Assembly: GCF_015674855.1 (NCBI RefSeq)
Contig: NZ_JADMLG010000008.1
Location: forward strand, 334,797 to 398,796
DNA from: Nocardia bovistercoris
GTDB taxonomy: Bacteria > Actinomycetota > Actinomycetes > Mycobacteriales > Mycobacteriaceae
DNA length: 64,000 nucleotides
Direction of reading: 5' to 3'
Under the pieces are notes generated by a model that worked only from the letters and a program-made list of their open reading frames with translations, was not told the DNA's origin and searched no databases. Positions 1-7,734 of the stretch are shown piece by piece. A program made the position numbers and the translations under genes. Within the stretch, counting starts at the first letter, position 1; the number at the start of each line of letters is the position of its first letter.

Positions 1-645
1 ATGGGACGCGTCTACGCGGGCGACGTACTGATCTGGTCGGCGGCGCAGAACGCGTCGGACGACTTCAACCGTGCGTCACTCGGCTCGAACTGGGTGACGC
101 TCGGTATCTCGTCGGCGGGCATCGTGCCGGTCATCAACGCCAACCGGCTGCGGAATGCTCCGACCACGGTATCGAATACCCGGAACCAGTCGGCCGCTCT
201 TTTTTCAGCGGCGCCAGCGGTTTCGGACAACCACATGGTTCGAGCCACGCTCGCGAGTGCCGTCAACGGCCTCTACTCCGGCCTGATTCTGCGGGCGTCC
301 GTCGATTTTCAGAACATGGTCGTCGCGATGCTGACCACGGATTCGGCGGCTACGGGCATCTGGACGTTCATCGGGGGCACGTCGGTGCGTCGGGTGTCGA
401 CGTCGACGAGCACGTTCGCGGCGAACGACGTCGCAGGGTTCAAGGCTGAGGGCTCCCTGTACACGCTGGTGAAGAACCCGGACGGCGCGAACACCACTGT
501 CGCGACGTGGAACGACACGGGCGCGCTGTACCTGCCGAGTTCGTCTCGGCGTCTCGGCGGCGCATACCTGACGTCGGACTCGAACGTCGTCGGTACGCAG
601 AACTGGTCGCCAGCACTCGACGACTTCAACATCCGCGACATATAG
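1..645 (+). CDS. Phage tail/appendage-like protein, possibly 5'-partial
   Basis: A 214-residue open frame begins at the first base of the window, so the true start may lie upstream. The protein opens with a DDFNRASLGSNWV segment and ends with DDFNIRDI. The D-x-FNR-x-x-LG-x-x-W signature recurs in lectin-like beta-sandwich proteins at the end of actinophage tail modules (family knowledge from memory). There is no signal peptide or membrane segment. A strong rho-independent terminator follows the stop codon. The neighbouring DUF2637 and excisionase-like genes support an element origin. The structural role is inferred from sequence style. Confidence 0.55.
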   Translation: MGRVYAGDVLIWSAAQNASDDFNRASLGSNWVTLGISSAGIVPVINANRLRNAPTTVSNTRNQSAALFSAAPAVSDNHMVRATLASAVNGLYSGLILRASVDFQNMVVAMLTTDSAATGIWTFIGGTSVRRVSTSTSTFAANDVAGFKAEGSLYTLVKNPDGANTTVATWNDTGALYLPSSSRRLGGAYLTSDSNVVGTQNWSPALDDFNIRDI

Positions 646-647
646 AC

Positions 648-688
648 AACCGCCCCGCTCCGAATTCTTCGGCAGCGGGGCGGTTTTC
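648..688 (+). terminator. Rho-independent terminator after the tail-like gene
   Basis: Twelve-base perfect arms (648-659 and 674-685) enclose a 14-base loop and are followed by a T-rich tract. It begins 3 bases after the stop codon and separates this gene from the convergent minus-strand genes. Confidence 0.85.
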
Positions 689-704
689 GTCGTATCTGGA
701 TCGG

Positions 705-1466
705 CTACGTCGTGGCGAGCTGGTTGCGCCACCGCCGCACAGACGGCTCCGACGCGCCGACGCGCGCGGCAATCGCGTAGTTCGACAGCTCGGTAGTGCG
801 GATCAGTTCTTCGGCAGCGGCGCGGCGCGGCACAGTCGACTCCGCGGGCGTCTGCTGGGCCGCTGCGGTGGCCTGTTGGGGCGCTGGCGGAGCTGCGGGT
901 GCAGGGCGGTCCGAGGGCGCGGCGGGCAGCAGCGGGGCGGCAGGGCGCGGCACGACGGCTGCGGCGGGGAGCGACGGCTGCGGCGTGGCCTGGTCGATGT
1001 GAACCTGCTCCACGGCGCGGAACATGTCCTGCTCGGGATCGGCGGACGGCGACTCTGCGGCGACGGGCTCGGGCGTCTGGTCGTCGACGGTCATCGCAGC
1101 CCGTGCGAGCAGCACCGTTAGGTGCGTGACGGCGAGTAGGGCGACTGGGGGAACCAAGGCAACCGCTGCGGCTACCTCCGACGACACCGGACCGGGCGGG
1201 AGCACGGCGTGAGTGACGTTGCCCGCGACCGATACCAGCGCGCCGACGGCGAGGAGGAACCAGCCGTACGCGGAGCCGCGCAGGGCGACGACGGCGACGG
1301 TGGCGACGACGATCAGCCCGTCGACGATCAACGGCCACGCAGCGGCGTGCCTGACACCGCTGCGCGCGGCGAGGTCGGTCAGCGCCGCGAACGACAGATC
1401 GAACGACAGAGCGGCGATAAGAATTGTGCCTGCGACCGCGATCCGGGCAGGGGTGAACAACTTCAC
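705..1466 (-). CDS. DUF2637 membrane protein with C-terminal HTH
   Basis: The 253-residue protein has about four hydrophobic helices in its first 120 residues, including segments near 9-28, 44-62, 67-90 and 97-120. This matches the DUF2637 family common in actinobacterial plasmids, conjugative elements and prophages. A proline/alanine-rich linker follows, and residues about 215-250 look like a helix-turn-helix (SNYAIAARVGASEPSVRRW). The start is GTG at 1466, preceded by the AGGAACCAACC leader shared with two neighbouring genes. It is the last gene of a minus-strand run (helicase remnant, excisionase-like, DUF2637). A role in plasmid- or phage-like maintenance or transfer is inferred. Confidence 0.7.
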   Translation of the reverse strand: MKLFTPARIAVAGTILIAALSFDLSFAALTDLAARSGVRHAAAWPLIVDGLIVVATVAVVALRGSAYGWFLLAVGALVSVAGNVTHAVLPPGPVSSEVAAAVALVPPVALLAVTHLTVLLARAAMTVDDQTPEPVAAESPSADPEQDMFRAVEQVHIDQATPQPSLPAAAVVPRPAAPLLPAAPSDRPAPAAPPAPQQATAAAQQTPAESTVPRRAAAEELIRTTELSNYAIAARVGASEPSVRRWRNQLATT

Positions 1467-1506
1467 TGGTTGGTTCCTCTCGGGTGTGGCCGTGGCGGCG
1501 GCCTGA

Positions 1507-1743
1507 TTACTTCTTGCGCGGTCCGCGCTTCTTGGGCTCGCGGTTCCCTGGGCCAGGCCGGGTAGCCTGCCACTCCTTCACTTCGTCGATGTCCCACAGT
1601 GGCGTGTCGCCGACCCTGTCTTTGGGTTGCGGCGCAGGGTTATTCAGCGCCGGGCGCGAGACGTATCCGTGCCAGGTGTTGAGCTTGACGCCGACGTAGT
1701 CGGCGCACTGCTGCGCCGTCCACATGTCGAGTTCTAGGGTCAT
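1507..1743 (-). CDS. Small excisionase/AlpA-like HTH protein
   Basis: This 78-residue protein has the layout of a MerR/excisionase-type winged helix: an N-terminal TAQQCADYVGVKLNTWHGY helix-turn-helix, then a conserved region reaching DTPLWDIDEVKEWQATRPG, and a basic tail GNREPKKRGPRKK. Such proteins bend DNA for recombination or act as small repressors in actinobacterial integrative elements. The ATG at 1743 follows AGGAACCAGCC at 1754-1744. Its place between the helicase remnant and the DUF2637 gene fits an element maintenance cluster. The integrase is not in the window, so an excision role is not shown. Confidence 0.65.
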   Translation of the reverse strand: MTLELDMWTAQQCADYVGVKLNTWHGYVSRPALNNPAPQPKDRVGDTPLWDIDEVKEWQATRPGPGNREPKKRGPRKK

Positions 1744-1783
1744 GGCTGGTTCCTCTTCGTGCTCATCGGGCGGGGATGACCCG

Positions 1784-2392
1784 CTACGCGGCGGGCGCGG
1801 ATTCGCGACTGTCGGCGCATACTACAAGCCCCGGATTCAAGGTGTCCTGAGCGCGGGTGACCGCCACGTACGAGAGCATCAATTCGTCGGCGAGATGGCG
1901 GCGGGCGCGGTGCAACCGCTGCGGATCGACTCCCAACTTCGCCTCTGCGACAGCGTTCCGGGCCTTCTCCAGATGCTCGGCGAGGTCTTCGGCGAGCCGC
2001 ACCCGTCCCCACTCGCGGCCCTTGCTCTTATGCGCGGTGACCACCAGCACCTCGGCGTCGCGCTCGTCGACGACGCTGCCCAGCGCGGCCCGCAGTTTGT
2101 CGACCCCGTGTTTGTCGATCAGCGCGACCAGCATCTTCCAGTCGGCCGCATCGGTGGCCTGCTCGGCGTACTCGACGACCTGATCCCACGATGTGAACGC
2201 TGCGAGATCTGCCATCGCGGCCGGTCGGCCCTGCTTCAAATCCTCGGCGGCGTCGCAGAACCGGACGGCGACGGGCGAATCGAAGTCGGCTACGTGGTCC
2301 AGGTCGACCACCGGCCGAATTGGTTCGGCTACGCCCAGATTGACGGCGCTTGCACCTTCGTCGCGTCGGGCCTGGATCGGGCCGAGGTTCAG
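1784..2392 (-). pseudogene. 5'-truncated UvrD/PcrA-type helicase remnant
   Basis: The frame ending at 1784 keeps the C-terminal helicase motifs of superfamily 1: VLVVTAHKSKGREW (motif V region) and LSYVAVTRAQDTL (motif VI). The N-terminal half with Walker A and B is absent. The open frame extends upstream to about 2587, but that part looks non-homologous and overlaps the divergent gene at 2523. The likely reading is a helicase that lost its ATPase domain at a recombination point near 2390-2520. Without a P-loop it cannot be an active helicase; a function as a truncated product cannot be excluded. Confidence 0.6.
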
Positions 2393-2508
2393 ACCCTCGT
2401 CGTCCTGGCCGTGCCGCCCGGCTCGATCGACGAATCCCACTCGGCGCAGTAGCACTCGGATTCCGGGCGGTCGCCAAGCCGCCCGGAGCCTCCGCCATCT
2501 CCACCCCT

Positions 2509-2522
2509 GAAAGGAACCAACC
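2509..2522 (+). promoter_or_regulatory. Shared ribosome-binding leader GAAAGGAACCAACC
   Basis: This sits directly before the ATG at 2523. The same AGGAACCARCC block lies immediately before the starts at 1466 (1478-1467, minus) and 1743 (1754-1744, minus). The AGGAA core is the Shine-Dalgarno part and the invariant CCARCC spacer is unusual. Confidence 0.6.
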
Positions 2523-3164
2523 ATGTCCAGAGTCCAGAACGCCGCGCGCATCCTCGCCGACACGAAACTCAGCCGTCTCGACATCAACGCGGCAGCCGAA
2601 CAGGTGATGTCGCGGCAGCACGGAATCTCCGTCCACTACGACTACGAGACGCTGGAGGGTCAGAAGGTCGGCCTCGCGGTCACCGCGAGTTCGACGTACG
2701 CGTTCATGGAGTGGGCGCGTCGCCTCGATCTCCGGATCAACGGCCACAGCACCGCGCTGTGCGACGCGCTCGCCGTCGGGTCCGACTACGACGAGCGCGA
2801 CGGCGTGTGGACCTACCACTGGCCGGGGCTTGAGAATGTAGAGCCTCCTGTACGTCTCGCGGAGACCGAGTTCCAGCGCGGCGACATCCATACGGTCACC
2901 ACAAGGCTGTGGCACCAGCAGCACGCAATCGAGGACATCTACGGCTACGAGACCTTGGACGGTGAAACCGTGGCGCTCGGCATCCAGTTCCAACGCATCT
3001 CGACCCTGCGCGAGTTCATCGACCGCGTCGACGACCGGTTGAACGGAACCGGCGAGCTGGCCGACGATCTGCGCGCCGGAGCGCACATCGACATCCATTT
3101 CGACGCGCAGGTGGTCTACTGGCCGGGTTTGCAGTTCGCCGAGCCGCTGGACGACGTCGAGTAG
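2523..3164 (+). CDS. Hypothetical element protein with internal duplication
   Basis: The family is not recognised. The 213-residue acidic protein contains two related modules. Module one runs from about residue 38 (YDYETLEGQKVGLAV) to the YHWPGLENVEPP segment; module two runs from about 140 (YGYETLDGETVALGI) to VYWPGLQFAEPL. Each has Y-x-YETL-[ED]-G at its start, a LR[IL]NG-type or RLNGTGEL segment in the middle, and WPGL near its end. There is no signal peptide or membrane segment. The start at 2523 is fixed by a good ribosome-binding site. It lies between the helicase remnant and the tRNA, at the right end of the integrated element. Likely a soluble cargo protein of unknown role. Confidence 0.6.
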   Translation: MSRVQNAARILADTKLSRLDINAAAEQVMSRQHGISVHYDYETLEGQKVGLAVTASSTYAFMEWARRLDLRINGHSTALCDALAVGSDYDERDGVWTYHWPGLENVEPPVRLAETEFQRGDIHTVTTRLWHQQHAIEDIYGYETLDGETVALGIQFQRISTLREFIDRVDDRLNGTGELADDLRAGAHIDIHFDAQVVYWPGLQFAEPLDDVE

Positions 3165-3183
3165 TCCCGCGCGCCCCGTGGAG

Positions 3184-3215
3184 CCGCCCCGTCCTCGCTC
3201 GCGAGGGTGGGGCGG
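3184..3215. terminator. Hairpin terminator after the duplicated-module gene
   Basis: Arms CCGCCCC (3184-3190) and GGGGCGG (3209-3215) enclose an inner CCTCG/CGAGG stem. It begins 20 bases after the stop at 3164. It has no T-run, as is common in high-GC actinobacteria. Confidence 0.6.
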
Positions 3216-3554
3216 TCTGCATTCGGTGGCCGGTTGGTGGGTGCTGAATGGCGCGCTCTGGCACGACGACAAGAATTTTCAGTGATGTGCATCACATCAC
3301 AAGTTCTGTTTCTCGCAGGTGCAGAAATCGGCAAAAACACGACATGACCTGTAGTGTTGTGGCGCTGGCAGGTGTAGCCGAATGTCATCCGCAGTCGTGC
3401 GGATCGGCCGAGGTAGGCCCGGAGGAGGCTCCGGAGCGTCCTGCGCGGCAGTGTCGTGAGAGGTCGCGGCGCTGTCGGCTACACCTCTGGCTACACCAAC
3501 GAGGAATCTGGAGTGAGCATGATGCTCGAAACCGCCCCTGACCAGGGGCGCGAG
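3216..3554. other. Gene-free junction between element and tRNA
   Basis: No convincing gene is visible on either strand. The open frames here, including a long minus frame crossing the tRNA, have no recognisable domain and no ribosome-binding site. GGCTACACC-type motifs recur near 3372 and 3477. This stretch should contain the arm and core sites of the element if the tRNA is the attachment site. Confidence 0.4.
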
Positions 3555-3628
3555 TGGAGCCGACGACGGGAATCGAACCCGCGCTGTCTGCTTGGGAAGC
3601 AGAAGTTCTGCCATTGAACTACATCGGC
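3555..3628 (-). tRNA. tRNA-Gly (anticodon CCC), CCA encoded
   Basis: The minus strand folds as a full cloverleaf. The acceptor stem is GCCGATG with CGTCGGC, the D arm is GTTC/GAAC, and the anticodon stem is TCTGC/GCAGA around loop TTCCCAA, giving anticodon CCC. The T arm is GCGGG-TTCGATT-CCCGT. The discriminator T and an encoded CCA occupy 3558-3555. Its 3' end points left, toward the prophage-like genes at 1-3164, which is the orientation expected when a tyrosine integrase uses a tRNA 3' end as attachment site. Confidence 0.95.
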
Positions 3629-3953
3629 ACGCGCGTGAGCGCGACCGCCAGCCTAGCAGACCAGGCGCTATGCGACGCAAGTCCCGAGGTTCAGAGGCTA
3701 GACCAGGCCCTGAACGGGTCTGGTAGCGGCGCCCGTGTCCCACGGCCCGTTCACCATCACTCTTGCGGGCGCTGACAGGGCAGCGTCGCACTACGCCACA
3801 CGATCTACGTGGCTGGTGGCCATGAACCGACAACGCATCCGCTGCGAGCAGGCTGGAACCAGACCTGAAGTCGTTGGCCTGTGCTGTTCGCATCAGGTGA
3901 GTTCGGTCGGCCGATATTGCGGATCGACAAGTGGGATCCGTAGCATCACCGAG
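3629..3953. other. Intergenic region with candidate promoter for the WXG100 operon
   Basis: No gene is seen. TTGCGG at 3917-3922 and TAGCAT at 3941-3946, 18 bases apart, form a plausible promoter. Transcription would begin about at 3953, so the GTG at 3954 could be translated leaderless. Confidence 0.4.
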
Positions 3954-4295
3954 GTGAGCGATACGGGGGACGCTTCGTTTTCGGGGCAGGATCTCACGGT
4001 TGTACCCGAGCGGGTTCGTGAGGTCGGGCGGTATGTCTACCAGTTGTCCGAGGCGCTTCGTTCCGCGGTGGATTCCGCGGCGCGCGACGTGGATGGTGTG
4101 GTCAGCGGTACCTGGACCGGTGCCCTGGCGTCGGAGTTCACCGCTGGGTGGACCGATGTCCGCGGGGGTGGGGATCAGATCATCACCGCTTTGGCGGAGA
4201 TGGCGAAGAAACTCGGTGTCACTGCCGAGACGTATGAGGTTCGTGACGAGAACAACGCGTCCGGGTTCGGCGGTTCCAGTCTGGATCTGCCATGA
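3954..4295 (+). CDS. WXG100-like ESX substrate (first of pair)
   Basis: A 113-residue helical protein begins SDTGDASFSGQDLTVVPERVREVG. It carries a W-x-G turn (VSGTWTGALASEF) between two predicted helices, the hallmark of WXG100/EsxAB-type proteins exported by type VII secretion. The upstream frame is open, but the GTG at 3954 is preferred because a promoter sits just upstream and the preceding residues look non-native. The stop overlaps the next start by four bases. The pair precedes a large toxin gene, so it likely forms the secretion partner or adaptor for that toxin. No ESX core genes lie in the window. Confidence 0.75.
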   Translation: MSDTGDASFSGQDLTVVPERVREVGRYVYQLSEALRSAVDSAARDVDGVVSGTWTGALASEFTAGWTDVRGGGDQIITALAEMAKKLGVTAETYEVRDENNASGFGGSSLDLP

Positions 4296-4588
4296 GTGAG
4301 TTCTCCGTCGATATCGCTGACCTGGATCAGCTCGTGGCTCGCCTGTCCGGTCTGGCCGGGTTCATCGAGGACCATCTCGATGAGATCGATGACAAAGTCG
4401 CGACACTGACCGGTACCGGCTGGGAAGGTGTCGCCGCGCAGGCATATTCCGACGCGCACCGGCAGTGGGCGACCGGTGCGCGCGAGTTCACCGACGGTGT
4501 CCGGGCCATGAGTGACGCGGCGAATCGAGCGCGCCTGCGGTACCGCACCGCCGCCGATATCAACAAGCAGATGCTCCAGAGCGGCTGA
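4292..4588 (+). CDS. WXG100-like ESX substrate (second of pair)
   Basis: This 98-residue protein (MSEFSVDIADLDQLVARLSG) has two amphipathic helices around a W-x-G motif, LTGTGWEGVAAQAY, and is close to the canonical length for WXG100 proteins. It starts inside the stop codon of the upstream WXG100 gene (ATGA overlap), which indicates translational coupling and a heterodimer. The toxin gene begins 4 bases after its stop. Type VII export of the complex is inferred from family knowledge. Confidence 0.8.
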   Translation: MSEFSVDIADLDQLVARLSGLAGFIEDHLDEIDDKVATLTGTGWEGVAAQAYSDAHRQWATGAREFTDGVRAMSDAANRARLRYRTAADINKQMLQSG

Positions 4589-4592
4589 TCTG

Positions 4593-6101
4593 GTGGGAGA
4601 CACCTGGATCATCGACTCCGGCATGTATTTCGACGCGTCGAACAAATGCCGGCAATTGGCAACGGATATTTCGCTGGCGTTGGGGCCTTTGCAGCGCGCG
4701 CTGGTCAACGACTGCGGCGGGATGGCCGGGGACCACGAAAAGTCCCAACCGTGGACGACCAGCTATGACCAGCATGCTCGCGACATCGTCACCTTGGCCG
4801 CAGCACTGTGCAATGCGCTGCAACGTTTCGGTGATGTCTTGGCGGCCAACGGCTACAACTGGTGGCATTCGGACCGTACTCACGCCACTGGCGCGGAACC
4901 TGCCCGCCCGAAAACTTCCGAACCTCTCTACGACTCGGGTATGGCGTTGCCTGCCAGCGCCAGTGGTAACAACGGTGAGGGAATAGACACCTCGATCGCT
5001 GGTCTCATGGAGCAGGTTGGAAGGATCCCCAACGGGGACGTGACCAAGCTCGGGATCGCCAAGGATGCGTGGAAGACCTTCGCCGACAACGCCACCATCA
5101 CCGGCGCCGCCGACCGCATCAACGGAGTAAACGTCAAGTTCTCCGACAGCAGTGACCCCAATATCGCCGATATCGAACAGAAACTGGGCACGCTGAAGAA
5201 CGCGGCGAAACTGCTGTCCCAAGCGGCGACAGGGCTGGCGGGGCCGGTCAAGGACCACCACGACGCCCTCGAGACGATGCGCAACGATGTCGAAGCAGCC
5301 GTCGCCAACGCCGCGAAGGAGATCGCTGGTGCGATCGTCATTACCGTTGCGGTGGTCGGTGTCGTGGCCTTCTTCACAGCAGGTATGGCCGCGCCTGCGG
5401 CGGCCGCCGGTGGCGGTTTGGTCACCGCCGAGATCGTATCCACGACGGCCACACTCATCCGGACCACCGTCACCGCCAGTCGTGTGCTCGCGCTGTTCGG
5501 AGCAGTCGTCGTCGCTGGAAGCGCCGGTGGTGTCTTCACTGCCATCCCTGATCTCACGCAGAACGGCATCAACGCCGCGATCGCTGGCATCGCGGCCATG
5601 GCGGTCAAGATCGTCGACGACGATGAGGAGAGCGCAGGCCCCGCCAACTCCAGTAACACGCCCGGGACCAGTGACTACGGCAGGCGTGTGCAAGAGCTGG
5701 CAGCGGACCCCGCCAAGAACGGCAAAGTGAGTCCCCAGTCGGAAAGGGAGGCCGAGGTCGGACTCGCACTGGAGAATGCCGGACGTGTCGGGCCTCTCGA
5801 ACGAGCCCCACTCGGAGCCAACGGCGAGGATCAGGGCGAGTTCATCGACACGAAGACCGGGCAGCGGTGGGATGTCAAGAGCTCACCGGATGTGATTCCC
5901 GACTATCGGCCGGCAAGTGTCGCGGGCCAGCCGATACAGAACCCACAGAGTGAGCAGGACTTCATCGATATGATCGAGGACTCCCTCGCCGACGGCGAGA
6001 GCGTGATGATCGATCAGAGCGGTATGACCCCCGCTCGCATTGCCCAGCTCAAACAGGTCGTTGCCAATAATCCGCAATGGCAAGGAAAGGTGCTCTGGTG
6101 A
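4593..6101 (+). CDS. Large T7SS-type polymorphic toxin, PD-(D/E)XK-like C-terminus
   Basis: The 502-residue protein starts at GTG 4593, just after the WXG100 gene. Residues 1-100 are helical and include SYDQHARDIVTLAAAL and FGDVLAANGYNWW, which are also present in the toxin at 25391-26656. Two hydrophobic hairpins follow near 245-330. The last ~115 residues form a separate domain with REAEVGLALE, GEFIDTKTGQRWDVKSS and a C-terminal helix. E, D and D-x-K in this order suggest a PD-(D/E)XK nuclease fold, as in CdiA-CT toxins. The next gene, overlapping by up to four bases, encodes a pentapeptide-repeat protein and is the likely immunity gene. The nuclease call is an inference from a short motif. 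Confidence 0.65.
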   Translation: MGDTWIIDSGMYFDASNKCRQLATDISLALGPLQRALVNDCGGMAGDHEKSQPWTTSYDQHARDIVTLAAALCNALQRFGDVLAANGYNWWHSDRTHATGAEPARPKTSEPLYDSGMALPASASGNNGEGIDTSIAGLMEQVGRIPNGDVTKLGIAKDAWKTFADNATITGAADRINGVNVKFSDSSDPNIADIEQKLGTLKNAAKLLSQAATGLAGPVKDHHDALETMRNDVEAAVANAAKEIAGAIVITVAVVGVVAFFTAGMAAPAAAAGGGLVTAEIVSTTATLIRTTVTASRVLALFGAVVVAGSAGGVFTAIPDLTQNGINAAIAGIAAMAVKIVDDDEESAGPANSSNTPGTSDYGRRVQELAADPAKNGKVSPQSEREAEVGLALENAGRVGPLERAPLGANGEDQGEFIDTKTGQRWDVKSSPDVIPDYRPASVAGQPIQNPQSEQDFIDMIEDSLADGESVMIDQSGMTPARIAQLKQVVANNPQWQGKVLW

Positions 6102-6772
6102 CCATGACCTCAGCGCAGGATGGCTCGCTCGGTGGTGTTCGCCGCTGGCCGTCGAATCCTGCGGCCCAGCGCGCCTTGGTCGATTATCTGAAGGTATTGC
6201 CCGCAGATCCCGATGCCGATAGGAACAGTTCGTCGCTGTTCAGTGGATATGGACTGGATTTCACCGGAGCGGATCTGTCCGGGCTCGATCTCTTGGGTGC
6301 CGAACTCAGCCAAGCGATTCTGACCGGGGTACCGCTCGTCGGGGCCGATCTGTACACAGCTTGGCTTACCGGCGCGACACTGGTCGAAGCTGATCTCAGC
6401 CTGGCTGACCTGCGGAAGGTCCAAGCGCGTGGATGCCGAGCGCGCGGGGTATCGTTGCGTGGCGCCGACCTGCAACGTGCTGATTTCAGCCAGTCCGATC
6501 TGCGGGGAGCCGATCTCGGCGATTCCCGCCTGCAGCGAGCCACGCTATCCGGCACCGACCTACGTGGAGCATCTTTTCGTCAGTGTGTGTTCGGGCGAAC
6601 GAGGCTGTCTCGCGCCCGGCTGGCGGGATGTGATGTCACCGGCTCCAGCGGTCTGGTAATCGGCCCGATTGATCTCGGGTCGGATGAGGCACACCTACTG
6701 GATGGTCCCGATCTCCGTGAGTGGTTCACCGCGAACGGCGCAGTCGATGTCGAGGTTCACCAAGCCGCATAG
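6098..6772 (+). CDS. Pentapeptide-repeat protein, candidate immunity factor
   Basis: From about residue 50 to 190 the protein is built of A(D/N)LXX-type pentapeptide repeats (ADLSGLDLLGAELSQ, GADLQRADFSQSDLRGADL), which form a right-handed quadrilateral beta helix that can mimic DNA. The GTG at 6098 overlaps the toxin stop and has AAGGAAAGG eight bases upstream; ATG at 6104 is an alternative. Its coupling to a toxin with a nuclease-like domain makes an immunity role attractive, since a DNA-mimicking fold could occupy a nuclease. Pentapeptide proteins also act on gyrase, so immunity is inferred from position only. Confidence 0.7.
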   Translation: MTMTSAQDGSLGGVRRWPSNPAAQRALVDYLKVLPADPDADRNSSSLFSGYGLDFTGADLSGLDLLGAELSQAILTGVPLVGADLYTAWLTGATLVEADLSLADLRKVQARGCRARGVSLRGADLQRADFSQSDLRGADLGDSRLQRATLSGTDLRGASFRQCVFGRTRLSRARLAGCDVTGSSGLVIGPIDLGSDEAHLLDGPDLREWFTANGAVDVEVHQAA

Positions 6773-6939
6773 ACTCGGGAGTCACCAGCCTCGTGAATTC
6801 ACCGGGTCGGTAGCCGCATGCTCCTAGAACGACGAAGGGTGAACCGTCGAATTATCTGGTGGTAGCGGTTCGTGGTCGGGGTCAGCTGCCTCGTAGCGTG
6901 CCCTAGGAGACCAGGCGGTTCGACTCGTGAACCGTCTGT

Positions 6940-7465
6940 CGCCCTTGCTGGTTGACTTGCCCGTGATGTGTCTGCCGCGCGCTCGGTCCAAACGCGTCTT
7001 ATGGGCTCACATCACCCCCGGGGTACTGATCGGCAACCGACCGGCCGAGGCCGAGGACCGCGCGAATCCGGACCATTGGGAGGGTGACTTGATCATCGGC
7101 ACCGATCGCTCGGCGATCGGGACTCTTGTCGACCGGTCGACCCGGTTCACCGTGCTCGTCCACCTGCCCCGCGAGCAGGGATGGAGGCAGACGGCGCCGG
7201 TCAAGAACGGTGTCACGCTCAGCGGCTACGGGGCGTCCCTGTGCCGATGCGCAAGTCGCTGACCTGGGACCGGGGCAAGGAGTTGTCGGCCCACGCGAAG
7301 TTGACATCGAAGACCGGTGTCCCGGTCTTCTTCGTCGATCCGCACAGTCCTCGGCAACGCGGAACAAACGAGAACACCAACGGCCCTCTGCGCCAATACT
7401 TCCCCAAGGGCACCGATCTGTCACGGTGGACAGTGAAGGACGATCGAATGGGTCACTCGCGGTAG
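6940..7465 (+). pseudogene. IS30-family transposase remnant
   Basis: Two frames together encode the catalytic half of an IS30 transposase. The frame up to about 7230 has RPAEAEDRANPDHWEGDLIIG (first catalytic Asp in EGDL) and IGTLVDRSTRFTVLVHLP. A second frame from about 7240 has MRKSLTWDRGKEL, FFVDPHSPRQRGTNENTNG (second Asp and Glu) and LRQYFPKGTDLS. A frameshift plus a small deletion lies near 7230-7245, and the N-terminal HTH region is missing. No intact transposase or clear terminal repeats are seen, so it is inactive. It separates the intact toxin operon from a decayed one and is probably a scar of their rearrangement. Confidence 0.85.
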
Positions 7466-7734
7466 AAGCCGACCTGATATTCATACGAGGTGTCTGTCGT
7501 GAAGGACCCGTTGATATGCCGAGTGAGATTGCTGGCCTGTGCTGGAAGCAGGTCGTATCCATAGATCTCGGCATTTTCGTCGATACCGAGCATCTTCTTC
7601 AAGTCTGAAACATCGATACCTTGCAACGGATATTCGGCAACTAGCAATCTTGTCTGTTTGTCATAGACCTCTAGATAGTTAATCTGATTCTCCAGTTCTC
7701 GGATCGTGTTGGCCGGAGTCGGTCCATCCATCAT
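7453..7734 (-). CDS. Candidate colicin E3-type immunity protein
   Basis: This intact 93-residue acidic protein has the pattern YDKQTRLLVAEY...LKKMLGI...YGYDLLPAQASNL...SYEYQVGFYRE. It resembles the ImmE3/cloacin immunity layout from memory (a FDKST-like opening, a central helix, and a terminal strand that reads YFVSFDY in ImmE3) and also small proteins of a DUF7683-like type. Its ATG overlaps the final stop of the colicin E3-like toxin remnant (ATGA), the expected toxin-immunity coupling. It survives although the toxin gene is broken, perhaps protecting against sibling toxins. The family call is by eye and tentative. Confidence 0.55.
   Translation of the reverse strand: MMDGPTPANTIRELENQINYLEVYDKQTRLLVAEYPLQGIDVSDLKKMLGIDENAEIYGYDLLPAQASNLTRHINGSFTTDTSYEYQVGFYRE

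Noticed and set aside
3297..3893. Minus-strand 198-residue frame crossing the tRNA
   Set aside because: It contains the translated tRNA (the MAELLLPKQTARVRFPSSAP-type sequence is a common tRNA read-through artefact) and no domain or ribosome-binding site.
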